Assembly: GCA_001464035.1 (NCBI GenBank)
Contig: LNEC01000019.1
Span: 1 to 64,000, forward strand
Direction of reading: 5' to 3'
DNA: 64,000 bases
Source: Bradyrhizobiaceae bacterium Ga0074131
GTDB taxonomy: Bacteria > Pseudomonadota > Alphaproteobacteria > Rhizobiales > Xanthobacteraceae
In this document: piece after piece, positions 1-12,340 of the stretch
How the letters are laid out: each line of letters begins with the position of its first letter
How positions within the stretch are numbered: the first letter of the stretch is position 1
Notes under the pieces: generated by a model
Seen by the model: only the letters and a program-made list of their open reading frames with translations
What the model was told of the DNA's origin: nothing
Database searches by the model: none
Program-made: the position numbers and the translations under genes

Positions 1-122
1 GCACCGCTACAATTGGCACCGGCCTCACGGCGGGATAAAGTCTCAAACACCGATCAGCAGACTCGGTCTAACCGGGAACAACCTGTTGAGGCTCCACAGC
101 TAGTCCTTCTGGCGTCGGCAGA

Positions 123-914
123 TCAGCCGCCGAACCGGTAGTTGACGCCGATCCGGCTGATGACGACCTGATCCTGCATTTCCATGCGATACGGCACGCC
201 CAGGTTTCCAACACCATTACCGTCGCCGATAAAGGTAGCGTCGTCCTTCTCAAAGCGCATGTAGAGCACTTCGCTCTTCAGGCTCCAGTTCGGCGCAAAC
301 GCCCACTCGGTTCCGACGCCGGCCGTCCAGCCAAAGCGAGTTCTGTCCGAGTTCAGGATTCCGATGGCGGGGGGGACGTTGTCATTGAAGAAAGTCGCCG
401 ACCTCTTGAAGTTCGCGAACGCAAAACCGCCGGTCGCATACAGCAACAGGTTGTCGACCACGACGCCCGTACGCACGCGCGCAGTGCCGAACCAATCCAG
501 TTTGCTCGATACCGTGACCGAGTCGGTCAGAGGGGTTGCGGCGGTCTGGTCGCCGTCCTGATTGAAGAAAGAGGCGCGAAGGCCGGTCCAGCTCCAATCG
601 GCCTCGACGCCGAACACGGTGCAACCGGTCTGATAATTGTAACCGGCCTGCACGCCGCCGTTCACACCGCTCCTTGTAGCGACGTCCGTGCCGCTCGCCA
701 GATCGTCATCGATACTTCCGCCCAAGCGGTCGCGGTCGTTGAATTTGTGATCATAGTAACCGTAGCCAACGTTGGCGCCGGCGTACCAGCCGCCGAAACT
801 GGCACAGCGGGGGACCGCTACGGGGCCCGCCTTGTAAGCAGGGCGCATATCCGCGGCGATGGCCCCGCCGGCGGCGAATGTCGCGAACACGGTCGCGAGA
901 AGCAATTTCTTCAT
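123..914 (-). CDS. Outer membrane beta-barrel protein (Omp25/Omp31-like porin family)
   Basis: 263 aa ORF with signal peptide (MKKLLLATVFATFAAGGAIAA), GGWYAGANVGYGY start of barrel, C-terminal VGVNYRFGG; RBS aaggagcc upstream. Confidence 0.88.
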   Translation of the reverse strand: MKKLLLATVFATFAAGGAIAADMRPAYKAGPVAVPRCASFGGWYAGANVGYGYYDHKFNDRDRLGGSIDDDLASGTDVATRSGVNGGVQAGYNYQTGCTVFGVEADWSWTGLRASFFNQDGDQTAATPLTDSVTVSSKLDWFGTARVRTGVVVDNLLLYATGGFAFANFKRSATFFNDNVPPAIGILNSDRTRFGWTAGVGTEWAFAPNWSLKSEVLYMRFEKDDATFIGDGNGVGNLGVPYRMEMQDQVVISRIGVNYRFGG

Positions 915-1031
915 TTTGTTGGCTCCTTTAAAAAAGTACCCGTCTAAACGATGGGAACAATTTACTATGGAACCCGGGAACCGGCTGTAGCGGAGGGGCC
1001 ACAGAAGTTCCGAAAAGTTCCGGGCGGGAAC

Positions 1032-1916
1032 CTACGCCCCGAGAAGGTCGACAAGGGTCTTACCGAGCCGCGCCGGCGACGGCGAAACTTTGATTCCGGC
1101 GGCTTCCATCGCCGCGGTCTTGGATCCGGCGTCGCCTTTGCCGCCGGAGATGATGGCGCCGGCATGGCCCATGCGGCGGCCGGGAGGGGCCGTGACCCCC
1201 GCGATGAAGCCGACCATCGGCTTGCCGCGGCCGCGCCTGGCCTCATCCCTGATGAACTGGGCGGCGTCCTCCTCGGCCGAACCGCCGATTTCGCCGATCA
1301 TGACGATCGAGGTGGTGGCGGGGTCGGCCAGGAACATTTCCAGCATGTCGATGAATTCGGTGCCCTTGACCGGATCGCCGCCGATGCCGACCGCTGTGGT
1401 CTGCCCGAGGCCTTCCTGGGTGGTCTGGAATACGGCTTCATAGGTCAGCGTGCCCGAGCGCGAGACGATGCCGACAATGCCGGGCTTGAAGATGCTGGCC
1501 GGCATGATGCCGATTTTGCATTCGCCGGCGGTCATCACGCCCGGGCAATTCGGCCCGATCAGCCGCGACTTCGATCCCGACAGCGAGCGCTTCACGCGCA
1601 CCATGTCGAGCACCGGAATGCCTTCGGTGATGCAGACGATCAGCGGAATTTCCGCGTCGATGGCTTCGCAGATCGCGTCGGCCGCGCCCGGCGGCGGCAC
1701 ATAGATCACGCTGGCATCGGCGCCGGTTTTTTCCCGTGCTTCGGCCACGGTGTCGAACACCGGCAGGCCGAGATGGAGCGCACCGCCTTTGCCGGGCGAG
1801 GTGCCGCCGACCATTTTGGTGCCGTATGCGATTGCGGCTTCGGAATGAAACGTGCCGTTCTTGCCGGTAAACCCCTGGCAAATGACTTTCGTGTTCTTGT
1901 CGATCAGGATGGACAT
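1032..1916 (-). CDS. sucD: Succinyl-CoA ligase (ADP-forming) subunit alpha
   Basis: 294 aa; [38 protein letters not shown] and [16 protein letters not shown] motifs. Confidence 0.97.
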   Translation of the reverse strand: MSILIDKNTKVICQGFTGKNGTFHSEAAIAYGTKMVGGTSPGKGGALHLGLPVFDTVAEAREKTGADASVIYVPPPGAADAICEAIDAEIPLIVCITEGIPVLDMVRVKRSLSGSKSRLIGPNCPGVMTAGECKIGIMPASIFKPGIVGIVSRSGTLTYEAVFQTTQEGLGQTTAVGIGGDPVKGTEFIDMLEMFLADPATTSIVMIGEIGGSAEEDAAQFIRDEARRGRGKPMVGFIAGVTAPPGRRMGHAGAIISGGKGDAGSKTAAMEAAGIKVSPSPARLGKTLVDLLGA

Positions 1917-1953
1917 GTTTCGGGTTGCTTTCGCAGGCGGCGGGTCAAGGGGA

Positions 1954-2433
1954 TCAGTGAATGCGGCGGTAAACGCCGGTGAGCACGTCGGCCCAGCCTT
2001 CCGCGTCGGGCGAGAACTGGATCTTCATGGTGTAGCTGTCGTCGTCGATGACTTCGTAGACATGGCGGGCATTGCCGCGCAGCGAGCCGCGCACCAGGAT
2101 CAGGCTCTTGCCGGTCCAGCCGCCGGAGGCCGGCGACGGCGGGTAGTAGCCGAGCGAGTCGTGCCAGAACAGTTTGTAGAGCCGGTCTTCGCGGTCGTAG
2201 GTGAAGACGCCATGGGTGGCGAAGCTTTCCTTGCCGTCGCGGGTCTGGCGGGTGTCCTGAATGAGATAGAGGCCGTTGAGATCGATACGGGCCGTGACGC
2301 GCGACGTGGCGGGGCCTCCGGCGTTCCAGCGCGACGGGTATACCATCTCCTCGCCGGTCCACTCGCCCGCGAACGCTGCGAGCCTGCGATGCTCCTCGAG
2401 CGGCGTCGGTGCGGCGAGATGGTCCTGGGCCAT
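1954..2433 (-). CDS. DUF1579-type heme/lipid-binding-like beta-barrel protein (conserved hypothetical)
   Basis: 159 aa; [18 protein letters not shown]...W...G.YLIQDTRQ pattern; lies in the sucC-sucD gap on the same strand. Confidence 0.65.
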   Translation of the reverse strand: MAQDHLAAPTPLEEHRRLAAFAGEWTGEEMVYPSRWNAGGPATSRVTARIDLNGLYLIQDTRQTRDGKESFATHGVFTYDREDRLYKLFWHDSLGYYPPSPASGGWTGKSLILVRGSLRGNARHVYEVIDDDSYTMKIQFSPDAEGWADVLTGVYRRIH

Positions 2434-2437
2434 CGGA

Positions 2438-3634
<1,197 letters not shown>

Positions 3635-3816
3635 CTGGACGTTCCCCGAGCCCTCGTGCGGTGAAGTTGGAATTCATCCGCTCTTGCCGTCTGGCATACC
3701 ATATATCACCGCTGCGAATCCCGACCGGTTCGGAGTTCGATCGCGCCTGTGCTGCTCTTATGCGGCGTCCGCATGGAACGCCGGAAGAAAAAGGCTGCGC
3801 CGGAATCCAAACGCGA

Positions 3817-4863
<1,047 letters not shown>

Positions 4864-4973
4864 TCAAGTCGCGCCATGGCAATTATGGGCCATGCCTTGG
4901 TTTCGTTCGGGGACGCTGGTCATTCCGGGCCGCGGGTGCCTCGTAGACGCGAACCGGCCGTCACGGCACGCCC

Positions 4974-6158
4974 TCAGGTTTCCACCAATCCCGTGCTCGA
5001 CCCGCTTGCCGCGGAATCCTTGTGGCCGTGGGGCAGCGCCAGATAGGACTGCGAACTCATTTCAACCAGACGCGACGACGTCCGCTTGAACTCGTTGGCC
5101 TCATGGCCTTCGGTCGCGGCATACAGCGACAGCGGATCGGCCGCGGCCGAGGCCATCAGCTTCACCGCGTTGTCATAGAGGGTGTCGATCAGCGTGATGA
5201 AGCGCTTGGCGGCGTTGCGATCGGCGTAGTCCATCACAGGAATGCGGTCGATCATGATGGTGTGATAGTCGTGCGCGAGCCGCAGGTAGTCGGACGCCGC
5301 CTGCGGCTTCTCGCAGAGATCTGCGAAGGAAAATCGCGCCACGCCATGCGCCGAACACGGTACATGCAGGATGCGCCCCTTGATCGAGATATCGCGCGGC
5401 CGGCAGGGTGCATTGCCGGTCATCCTGACCCAGGCCTTGTCGAGGGCATCAGCTGCGGCATGATCCGCCGGCACCAGCCACATTGTCACGCCCGCGAGCT
5501 TTTCCAGCCGGAAGTCGGTGCGGGCGTCGAGCCGCAGCACGTGCATCCGCGCGGCGATCTGCGCGATGAAGGGCAGGAACAGCGCGCGGTTGAGGCCGCC
5601 CTGGTAGAGATCGTCGGGCGCGACGTTGGAGGTTGCCACTACCACGGTGCCGAGTTCGAACAGTCTTGAGAACAGACGGCCCAGGATCATCGCATCGGCG
5701 ATGTCGGTGACGTGAAATTCGTCGAAGCACAAAAGCCAGGCCTCGTCGAAGATCGACGCCGCGGTGAGCCCGATCACATCGCCGTCGGCGATCTCGCCGC
5801 GCGCAATATTCTGGCGGTAGCCGTAGATCCGCTCATGCACCTCGGCCATGAATTCGTGGAAATGGGCACGGCGCTTGTGCTTGACCGGGCTCTGCTGAAA
5901 GAACAGATCCATCAGCATGGTCTTGCCGCGCCCGACCTCGCCGTGGACGTAAAGCCCGCGCGGCGGCGCCTCGTCCTTGTCGGCGAACAGCCGGCCCAGC
6001 AGACCCTGCTTGCGCAGCGGCTTGTAGCCGGTCAGCCTCGCCTCGAGGTCCGCGAACGCATCGGCGGCCTGCGCCTGGGCGGCGTCGGCCTCGATCGCGC
6101 CGGAGGACACGAGGCTCTGATATTGGCTGCGGAACGAGTCGTCGGACGGAGACAGCAT
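4974..6158 (-). CDS. zapE: Cell division protein ZapE (AFG1-like ATPase)
   Basis: 394 aa; GLYVHGEVGRGKTMLMDLFF Walker A, LLCFDEFHVTDIADAMIL. Confidence 0.94.
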   Translation of the reverse strand: MLSPSDDSFRSQYQSLVSSGAIEADAAQAQAADAFADLEARLTGYKPLRKQGLLGRLFADKDEAPPRGLYVHGEVGRGKTMLMDLFFQQSPVKHKRRAHFHEFMAEVHERIYGYRQNIARGEIADGDVIGLTAASIFDEAWLLCFDEFHVTDIADAMILGRLFSRLFELGTVVVATSNVAPDDLYQGGLNRALFLPFIAQIAARMHVLRLDARTDFRLEKLAGVTMWLVPADHAAADALDKAWVRMTGNAPCRPRDISIKGRILHVPCSAHGVARFSFADLCEKPQAASDYLRLAHDYHTIMIDRIPVMDYADRNAAKRFITLIDTLYDNAVKLMASAAADPLSLYAATEGHEANEFKRTSSRLVEMSSQSYLALPHGHKDSAASGSSTGLVET

Positions 6159-6332
6159 GGCCCCTTACGGCCTAGCCCGAGGAAAATTGCAAGGTGGGAA
6201 ATGGTGTGAGGGGTATGCGCTTTCTTCTCCCTCTTCCCGTTCTTACGGGGAAAGGGCTGGGGTGAGGGGCTCTCTCAACCAGTACGACTCGCCGATAGTC
6301 CCCTCACCCGAATTTCTTGCTTCGCGTGAAAT

Positions 6333-6364
6333 CCGACCTCTCCCCGCTTGCGGGGAGAGGTCGG
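6333..6364. repeat. Perfect REP-like palindrome
   Basis: CCGACCTCTCCCCGC-TT-GCGGGGAGAGGTCGG, 15-bp arms, directly after the thpR stop. Confidence 0.8.
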
Positions 6365-6367
6365 AAC

Positions 6368-6904
6368 TCACGCGCTCAGCGCGTAGGAATCCTCGACCAC
6401 ATAGGGTCCGCCGCCGGTGGAAGCGCGCGAGGAGAACAGCACGAAGCGGGACGCCGTAAACACGCGCGTGGGGAAATAGCCGCGCACCGACAGATAATCG
6501 GCGACGTCCTGGTTGGAGGCGTCGCGCAGCCGCGCCAGCGTCACATGCGGAGTGAATTTGCGGCCTTCGGGACCGAGCCCGAGGCGTTGCATCAGGCGTT
6601 CCAACTCGGCCTGCAGTTCGATCAGGGGCCGGCTCGGCACCACCGAGGCCACCACCGCGCGCGGCTTTTTCCCGCCAAAACTCGACAGGCCCTGCAGCGC
6701 CACTTCGAACGGCTTGCGGTTGATCCGAAACAGCAGCGAGGCGATTTCGTTCGCGGCGACGCCATCGATATCGCCGATGAAGCGCAACGTGACGTGATAA
6801 TTTTCGGGGTCGATCCAGCGTGCGCCCGGAAGGCCGCCACGCAAATTGGAAAGCGTCTGGCCGATCTCGGCCGGGATTTCCAGTCCAGTGAACAAACGCG
6901 GCAT
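6368..6904 (-). CDS. thpR: RNA 2',3'-cyclic phosphodiesterase
   Basis: 178 aa; two HxTx motifs (YHVTLRFIG, FTPHVTLARL). Confidence 0.93.
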   Translation of the reverse strand: MPRLFTGLEIPAEIGQTLSNLRGGLPGARWIDPENYHVTLRFIGDIDGVAANEIASLLFRINRKPFEVALQGLSSFGGKKPRAVVASVVPSRPLIELQAELERLMQRLGLGPEGRKFTPHVTLARLRDASNQDVADYLSVRGYFPTRVFTASRFVLFSSRASTGGGPYVVEDSYALSA

Positions 6905-7095
6905 CGTAAGACTCCCGATGCTGAGGCGTGATCCCGAAATGTGGACACCGGTTTTCGGGAACGATCACGCCCTGTAACAAAGACCCGGCAACGAATCACC
7001 GATCGTTCTTTTCTAACTTAGATATGTGACTCTGCGAAGCATCCGGCGCGAGGGTCGGAAAAACTCCTGTGCTTAAGGCGATCGCGGCCTGCTTT

Positions 7096-7749
7096 TCAAC
7101 TGCGTTGGGCCGTTACCTTACCCAGAAATGCTTCCACCGTCGGCAGGATGTTCTTGACGATGACGTCGATCCCCTCCGCGGTCGGATGCAAGCCATCGGC
7201 CTGATTGAACCTGGCCTCCGCCGCCACGCCCTCCAGGAAAAACGGATACAGCGGCACCCCGAACGAGGCCGCAAGGTCAGGATAGATCGCGTTGAAACGG
7301 GCGGCATAATCGCTGCCGTAGTTCGGCGGCGCGACCATCCCGCACAGAAGAACGGCAATTCCGCGCGCCTTCAGCCGCGTCAGGATGTCCGTCAGCGCCG
7401 ATCGGGTGACCTTGGGATCCACTCCGCGCAGCGCATCATTGGCGCCGAGCTCGAGAATCACCGCCTCGGTTCCCTTCGGCACCGACCAGTCGAGCCGGTC
7501 GCGGCCGCCGGAAGTGGTATCGCCGGACACCCCGGCATTGATGATGTCAACTTCCATCCCCTTGGACTGCAAGGCCTTTTGCAATCGCGCCGGGAACGCC
7601 GCGGTACCCGACAGGCCGAAGCCTGCACTCAGGGAATCCCCCAAGACGACCATCTTCACCGGCCTGGCCTCCCGGACAGACGTCGCCTGGGCACAGGCCA
7701 TTGCGGGCGCCAGCAGGGTCAGGCTCAACACGAGCATGTGCGCGAACAT
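7096..7749 (-). CDS. GDSL-type arylesterase / lysophospholipase TesA-like
   Basis: VVLGDSLSAGFGL, GANDALRG, DGLHPTAEG; start taken at MFAHMLVLSL with signal peptide rather than the 7869 ORF start. Confidence 0.9.
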   Translation of the reverse strand: MFAHMLVLSLTLLAPAMACAQATSVREARPVKMVVLGDSLSAGFGLSGTAAFPARLQKALQSKGMEVDIINAGVSGDTTSGGRDRLDWSVPKGTEAVILELGANDALRGVDPKVTRSALTDILTRLKARGIAVLLCGMVAPPNYGSDYAARFNAIYPDLAASFGVPLYPFFLEGVAAEARFNQADGLHPTAEGIDVIVKNILPTVEAFLGKVTAQRS

Positions 7750-7798
7750 CCGCCATGCCCCCTCGACCTCGCCTGCGGAAGTGCCATATGAGCGGACC

Positions 7799-8533
7799 AT
7801 GGACAGTCTCATCAAACCCTCATCATTGGCCGGCCTCGAGCCGGACACCATTGCCATCTCGAACGTCAATCTCTCGCTCGGCGCGGGCGCGGCGCGCGTT
7901 CACATCCTCAAGGACATCAGCCTGCGAGTCGCTCCAGGTGAAGCGATCGGCCTGATCGGCCCCTCCGGTTCGGGAAAATCCACCCTGCTGATGGTGATGG
8001 CGGGATTGGAGCGTCCTGACAGCGGTGAGGTGGTGGTCGGCGGCACCCCGTTCAATGCCCTCGACGAGGACGCGCTGGCGCGATTTCGCGGCCGCCAGGT
8101 CGGCATCGTGTTCCAGTCGTTCCATCTGATTCCGACCATGACGGCGCTGGAAAATGTCGCAGTGCCGCTGGAACTCGCCGGCAGCCGCGACGCGTCCCGG
8201 CGCGCGGCGCAGGAACTGACATCGGTCGGCCTCGGCGACCGCCTGCATCATTATCCCACCCAATTGTCCGGCGGCGAACAGCAGCGCGTCGCCCTCGCCC
8301 GCGCGCTGGCGCCAGATCCGGCGATCCTGGTGGCGGACGAGCCGACCGGAAATCTCGATGAGGCCACCGGCAAGCAGATCGTCGATCTCCTGTTCACCAA
8401 GCATGCCGAGCGTGGCATGACGCTGGTGCTGGTCACCCACGACACCTCGCTGGCGCAGCGCTGCGACCGCGTGGTGCGCCTGCGCTCCGGCCGGATCGAC
8501 ACCCAGCCGGCGGATCGCGAAGCCGCTTCATGA
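7799..8533 (+). CDS. ABC transporter ATP-binding protein (YbbA/LolD type)
   Basis: GPSGSGKSTLLMVMAG, LSGGEQQRVALARAL, DEPTGNLDE; start chosen at MDSLIKPSS, divergent from the arylesterase. Confidence 0.93.
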   Translation: MDSLIKPSSLAGLEPDTIAISNVNLSLGAGAARVHILKDISLRVAPGEAIGLIGPSGSGKSTLLMVMAGLERPDSGEVVVGGTPFNALDEDALARFRGRQVGIVFQSFHLIPTMTALENVAVPLELAGSRDASRRAAQELTSVGLGDRLHHYPTQLSGGEQQRVALARALAPDPAILVADEPTGNLDEATGKQIVDLLFTKHAERGMTLVLVTHDTSLAQRCDRVVRLRSGRIDTQPADREAAS

Positions 8534-11124
8534 GCCTTGCCAGCAGCCTCGCCGCCGTGCCCGCCTCGCGCAGCCACGCCACATCGCTCGCCCTGCGTTA
8601 CGCCCTGCGCGAACTGCGCAGCGGCCTGCGCGGCTTTTATGTGTTCATCGCCTGCATCGCGCTCGGCGTGATGGCGATTGCCGGGGTCGGCTCGGTCGCG
8701 GCGAGCCTCGGCGAGGGGCTGGCGCGCGAGGGCCGTACCCTGCTGGGCGGCGACGTCGCCTTCTCGCTGATCCAGCGCGAAGCCAGGCCCGGGGAAGTCG
8801 CGTTTCTGCGGTCGCGCGGGGAAGTATCGCTGGCGGCGACGCTGCGCGGCATGGCGCGCAGCGACGACGGCCGCCTTGCCCTGGTCGAACTCAAGGCGGT
8901 GGACCGCGCCTACCCGTTGCTCGGTGAGCTGACGCTCAAGCCAAAGATGCCGGTGGCGGATTTGCTGGCCGAGCGGCAAGATTCGTTGGGCAGCGCGTTT
9001 GGCGCCGCCGCCGACTCGATCCTGCTGGCGCGGCTCGATCTCAAAATAGGCGACCGCCTCACCGTGGGCAATGCGACTTTCCAGATTCGCAGCGTGGTCG
9101 TCGCCGAACCTGACAAGCTGGCCGGCGGCGTCGGGTTGGGCCCGCGATTCCTGATCAGCGAAGCAGGGCTGCGCGCCACCGGCTTGCTGCAACCGGGCAG
9201 CCTGGTGCGCTGGATCTACCGGGTCAGACTGCCCGATAGCGCCGCCAACGATCGCGCCGCCAACGCGCTCGTCAGCGATGCACGAAATACCCTGCCGGAG
9301 GCAGGCTGGGAGATTCGCAGCCGCGGCAACGCCTCGCCGCAGCTGGAACGCACCATCAACCGGTTCACCCAATTCCTGACGCTGGTCGGCCTCGCTGCCC
9401 TGCTGGTCGGCGGCGTCGGCGTCGCCAACGCTGTCAAGAGCCACATCGATCGCCGCCGCGACGTCATCGCCGCCTTCAAGGCGCTGGGCGCCACCGGGCG
9501 CGACGTCTTCACCATCTACCTGACCCAGGTGGTCTTGCTCGCCACCGTCGGCTCGGTGATCGGCCTTGTCGCCGGCGGCGCGTTGCCCTTCGCCATTGTC
9601 GGGGTGTTTGGCAAGCTGTTGCCGCTTCCGGTGGTACCGGCGCTGCATCTCGACGAGCTGGCGCTGTCGTTCATCTACGGCCTCTTGACCGCACTCGCCT
9701 TCGGATTGTGGCCGCTCGGCCGGGTGCATGACGTCCCCGTGGCGGCGCTGTTTCGCGAGGCGGTCAGCAGCGAATGGCATCGTCCGCGCTGGGGATATCT
9801 GGCGCTGATGGCCGTCGTCATCGGACTGCTGATCGCGGTGGCGATCGGGCTTGCCTATGACAAGCGGGTCGCCGCGGTGTTCGTGGCCTCCTCGATCGTG
9901 GTGTTCGCGCTGCTGCGCGGCATCGCCGCCGGACTGATGGCGCTGGCGCGGCGCTTGCCGCGCACCCGCATCACGATGCTGCGGCTGGCGATCGCCAACA
10001 TCTACCGGCCCGGCGCGTTGACGCCCTCGGTGGTCATGTCGCTCGGCCTCGGGTTGGCGGTGCTGGTCACCATTACCCAGATCGACGGCAATCTGCGACG
10101 ACAATTCCTGGCGGCGTTGCCGGACCGCGCGCCGTCGTTCTATTTCATCGATATTCCCACCGGCGAGGCCGAACGTTTCGACGCGTTCCTGAAGCAGACC
10201 GCGCCGCAATCGACGGTCGAGGACGTGCCGATGCTGCGCGGCCGCATTGTCGGCGCCCGCGGCGTCAAGGCGGAAGAACTCAACCCTTCGTCCGACATCG
10301 AATGGGTGCTGCAGAGCGACCGCGGCCTGACCTATACCGGGGAAATCCCCAAGGGGTCGAAGGTGGTCGAGGGGCAGTGGTGGAGCGCCGATTATGACGG
10401 AAAGCCGCTGGTTTCGATCGAGAAGAAAATCGCCGACGGGCTGCGGCTCAAGATCGGCGACGAGATCGTCGTCAACGTGCTCGGCCGCGATATCCCGGCC
10501 ACCATCGGCAATATGCGCACTGTGGATTGGCAAGGCCTCGGCATCAATTTCGCATTGGTGTTCTCGCCCAACACCTTCAAGGGCGCGCCGCATACCCATA
10601 TCGCGACCCTGACCGAGGCCCACCCGGACTCGGCCGGCGATGCCCGGATCATCAAATCGGTGGCCGACGCCTTCCCGATGGTGACCAGCGTCCGGGTCCG
10701 CGAGGCGCTGGAAACCATTGGAACGGTGGTAACCAACCTGGTGCTGGCGATCCGTGGCGCCAGCACGGTGACGCTGATATCGGCTATTCTGGTGCTGGGC
10801 GGAGCGCTCGCCGCCGGCCATCGCCACCGGGTCTACGATGCGGTCATTCTCAAGACCCTGGGCGCCACAAGGGCGCGGCTGCTCGGCGCCTACGCGCTGG
10901 AATATCTGATGATCGGCTTTGCCACCGCCGTTTTCGGGGTGATCGCGGGGTCCATCGCGGCGTGGCTGATCGTGACCCGGCTGATGACCCTGAGCTTCAT
11001 CTGGCAGGCCGGCAGCGCGGCGGGCGTGGTCGCGGCGGCGCTGATCGTGACCGTGGGCCTCGGGCTCGCCGGCACGCTGCTGGCCCTGAACCAGAAGCCC
11101 GCCACCGTGCTGAGGAACTTATGA
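8530..11124 (+). CDS. ABC transporter permease, FtsX/YbbP-like
   Basis: 864 aa with FtsX domains; ATGA overlap with the ATPase. Confidence 0.92.
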   Translation: MSLASSLAAVPASRSHATSLALRYALRELRSGLRGFYVFIACIALGVMAIAGVGSVAASLGEGLAREGRTLLGGDVAFSLIQREARPGEVAFLRSRGEVSLAATLRGMARSDDGRLALVELKAVDRAYPLLGELTLKPKMPVADLLAERQDSLGSAFGAAADSILLARLDLKIGDRLTVGNATFQIRSVVVAEPDKLAGGVGLGPRFLISEAGLRATGLLQPGSLVRWIYRVRLPDSAANDRAANALVSDARNTLPEAGWEIRSRGNASPQLERTINRFTQFLTLVGLAALLVGGVGVANAVKSHIDRRRDVIAAFKALGATGRDVFTIYLTQVVLLATVGSVIGLVAGGALPFAIVGVFGKLLPLPVVPALHLDELALSFIYGLLTALAFGLWPLGRVHDVPVAALFREAVSSEWHRPRWGYLALMAVVIGLLIAVAIGLAYDKRVAAVFVASSIVVFALLRGIAAGLMALARRLPRTRITMLRLAIANIYRPGALTPSVVMSLGLGLAVLVTITQIDGNLRRQFLAALPDRAPSFYFIDIPTGEAERFDAFLKQTAPQSTVEDVPMLRGRIVGARGVKAEELNPSSDIEWVLQSDRGLTYTGEIPKGSKVVEGQWWSADYDGKPLVSIEKKIADGLRLKIGDEIVVNVLGRDIPATIGNMRTVDWQGLGINFALVFSPNTFKGAPHTHIATLTEAHPDSAGDARIIKSVADAFPMVTSVRVREALETIGTVVTNLVLAIRGASTVTLISAILVLGGALAAGHRHRVYDAVILKTLGATRARLLGAYALEYLMIGFATAVFGVIAGSIAAWLIVTRLMTLSFIWQAGSAAGVVAAALIVTVGLGLAGTLLALNQKPATVLRNL

Positions 11125-11188
11125 CAAATTGAAGCAGGTGGCGCGTTCAGGGTTAACGCGGATGCGGCCCGCCGGCCGGTTGCCGGGG

Positions 11189-11227
11189 TATCAGGGATTG
11201 TCACCCCGCCGGCATCGGGGCCTGATA
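11189..11227. repeat. Bulged stem-loop after the FtsX-like permease gene
   Basis: TATCAGG-(8 nt)-CCCCG-CCGGCAT-CGGGG-CCTGATA. Confidence 0.45.
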
Positions 11228-11254
11228 ACATGCCGCAGAGCGACATTCAGCCGC

Positions 11255-11418
11255 GCATGGAAGCTTGCGATGAATGTGTTAGTTTCCCACATACCACTCG
11301 GGTCGGATGCCGCCTTGATGACGCAAGCTCGATGTCAGTCAATCGCGGTATCTGAGATAGTTTCTAGCTGGCGTCGCAAACCCTTGCGCTCCGCCGGGCC
11401 AACAACGGGAATTCGACC
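11255..11418 (+). ncRNA. Possible ybhL-type cis-regulatory leader upstream of the Bax inhibitor-1 (YbhL) family gene
   Basis: Long non-coding leader in a Rhizobiales-like genome directly upstream of a ybhL-family gene; assigned from context, covariance model not run. Confidence 0.4.
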
Positions 11419-12210
11419 ATGTCGGACCTAGACCGCAACTACGCTTCTCCCTTCGGCCGGGCCGCCGGGCGCACAGACGCTGCGACCGTCGACGCCGGTC
11501 TGCGCTCCTACATGCTGCGCATCTACAACTACATGACGATCGGCCTGGCCATCACCGGCCTCGCCGCGCTCGGCGTCTATATGGCGGCGGTGACCACCGA
11601 TCAGGCCGGCGCCGCGGCCAAGTTCGGCAATGCCTATCTGACCCAGTTCGGCTACGCGATGTATGTGAGCCCGCTGAAGTGGCTGTTCATCCTGGCGCCG
11701 CTCGCCATGGTGTTCGCGATCTCGTTCGGGATCAACCGGCTCAAACCGGCGACGGCACAGTTGCTGTTCTGGGCCTTCGCGGCGCTCATGGGCATCTCCC
11801 TGTCGTCGATCTTCCTGGTGTATACGCACACCTCGATCGTGCGGGTGTTCTTCATCACCTCCGCCGCCTTTGGCGCGCTGAGCCTCTACGGCTACACCAC
11901 CAAGCGTGACATGACCGGCATGGGCTCGTTCCTGATCATGGGCCTGTTCGGCGTCATCATCGCGAGCCTGGTGAACATCTTCCTCGCCAGCTCGATGCTG
12001 CAGTTCATCGTGTCGGTGGTCGGCGTGCTGGTGTTCGCGGGCCTCACCGCCTGGGATACCCAGCGGCTGAAGAACGACTACATCTACGGCTACGCCTCGG
12101 AGGGCGGTGAAGTGGCCGAGCGCGCGGCGATTACCGGCGCACTGTCGCTCTACCTGAACTTCATCAACCTGTTCACGCTGTTGCTGCAGCTGCTCGGTCA
12201 GCGCGAGTAA
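11419..12210 (+). CDS. Bax inhibitor-1/YccA (YbhL) family membrane protein
   Basis: 263 aa with 7 TM; AWDTQRLKNDYIYG motif. Confidence 0.94.
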   Translation: MSDLDRNYASPFGRAAGRTDAATVDAGLRSYMLRIYNYMTIGLAITGLAALGVYMAAVTTDQAGAAAKFGNAYLTQFGYAMYVSPLKWLFILAPLAMVFAISFGINRLKPATAQLLFWAFAALMGISLSSIFLVYTHTSIVRVFFITSAAFGALSLYGYTTKRDMTGMGSFLIMGLFGVIIASLVNIFLASSMLQFIVSVVGVLVFAGLTAWDTQRLKNDYIYGYASEGGEVAERAAITGALSLYLNFINLFTLLLQLLGQRE

Positions 12211-12238
12211 TCCACCGCGGCAAGCGGAACGAATTCGA

Positions 12239-12264
12239 GCCCCGGCCTCGCGGCCGGGGCTTTT
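12239..12264 (+). terminator. Rho-independent terminator of the Bax inhibitor-1 gene
   Basis: GCCCCGGCC-TCGC-GGCCGGGGC followed by TTTT. Confidence 0.85.
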
Positions 12265-12340
12265 CCTTGAGAAGATAGTCCTCTTCTTGGCCATGACGAA
12301 GAGAAGTTGATCCATCACCGTCGGCTGCTATCTTCGACCC

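Noticed and set aside
8251-10827. 858-aa ORF antisense to the FtsX-like permease
   Set aside because: High-GC antisense open frame with Arg/Gln/Asp/His-biased composition; the sense strand encodes a clear permease
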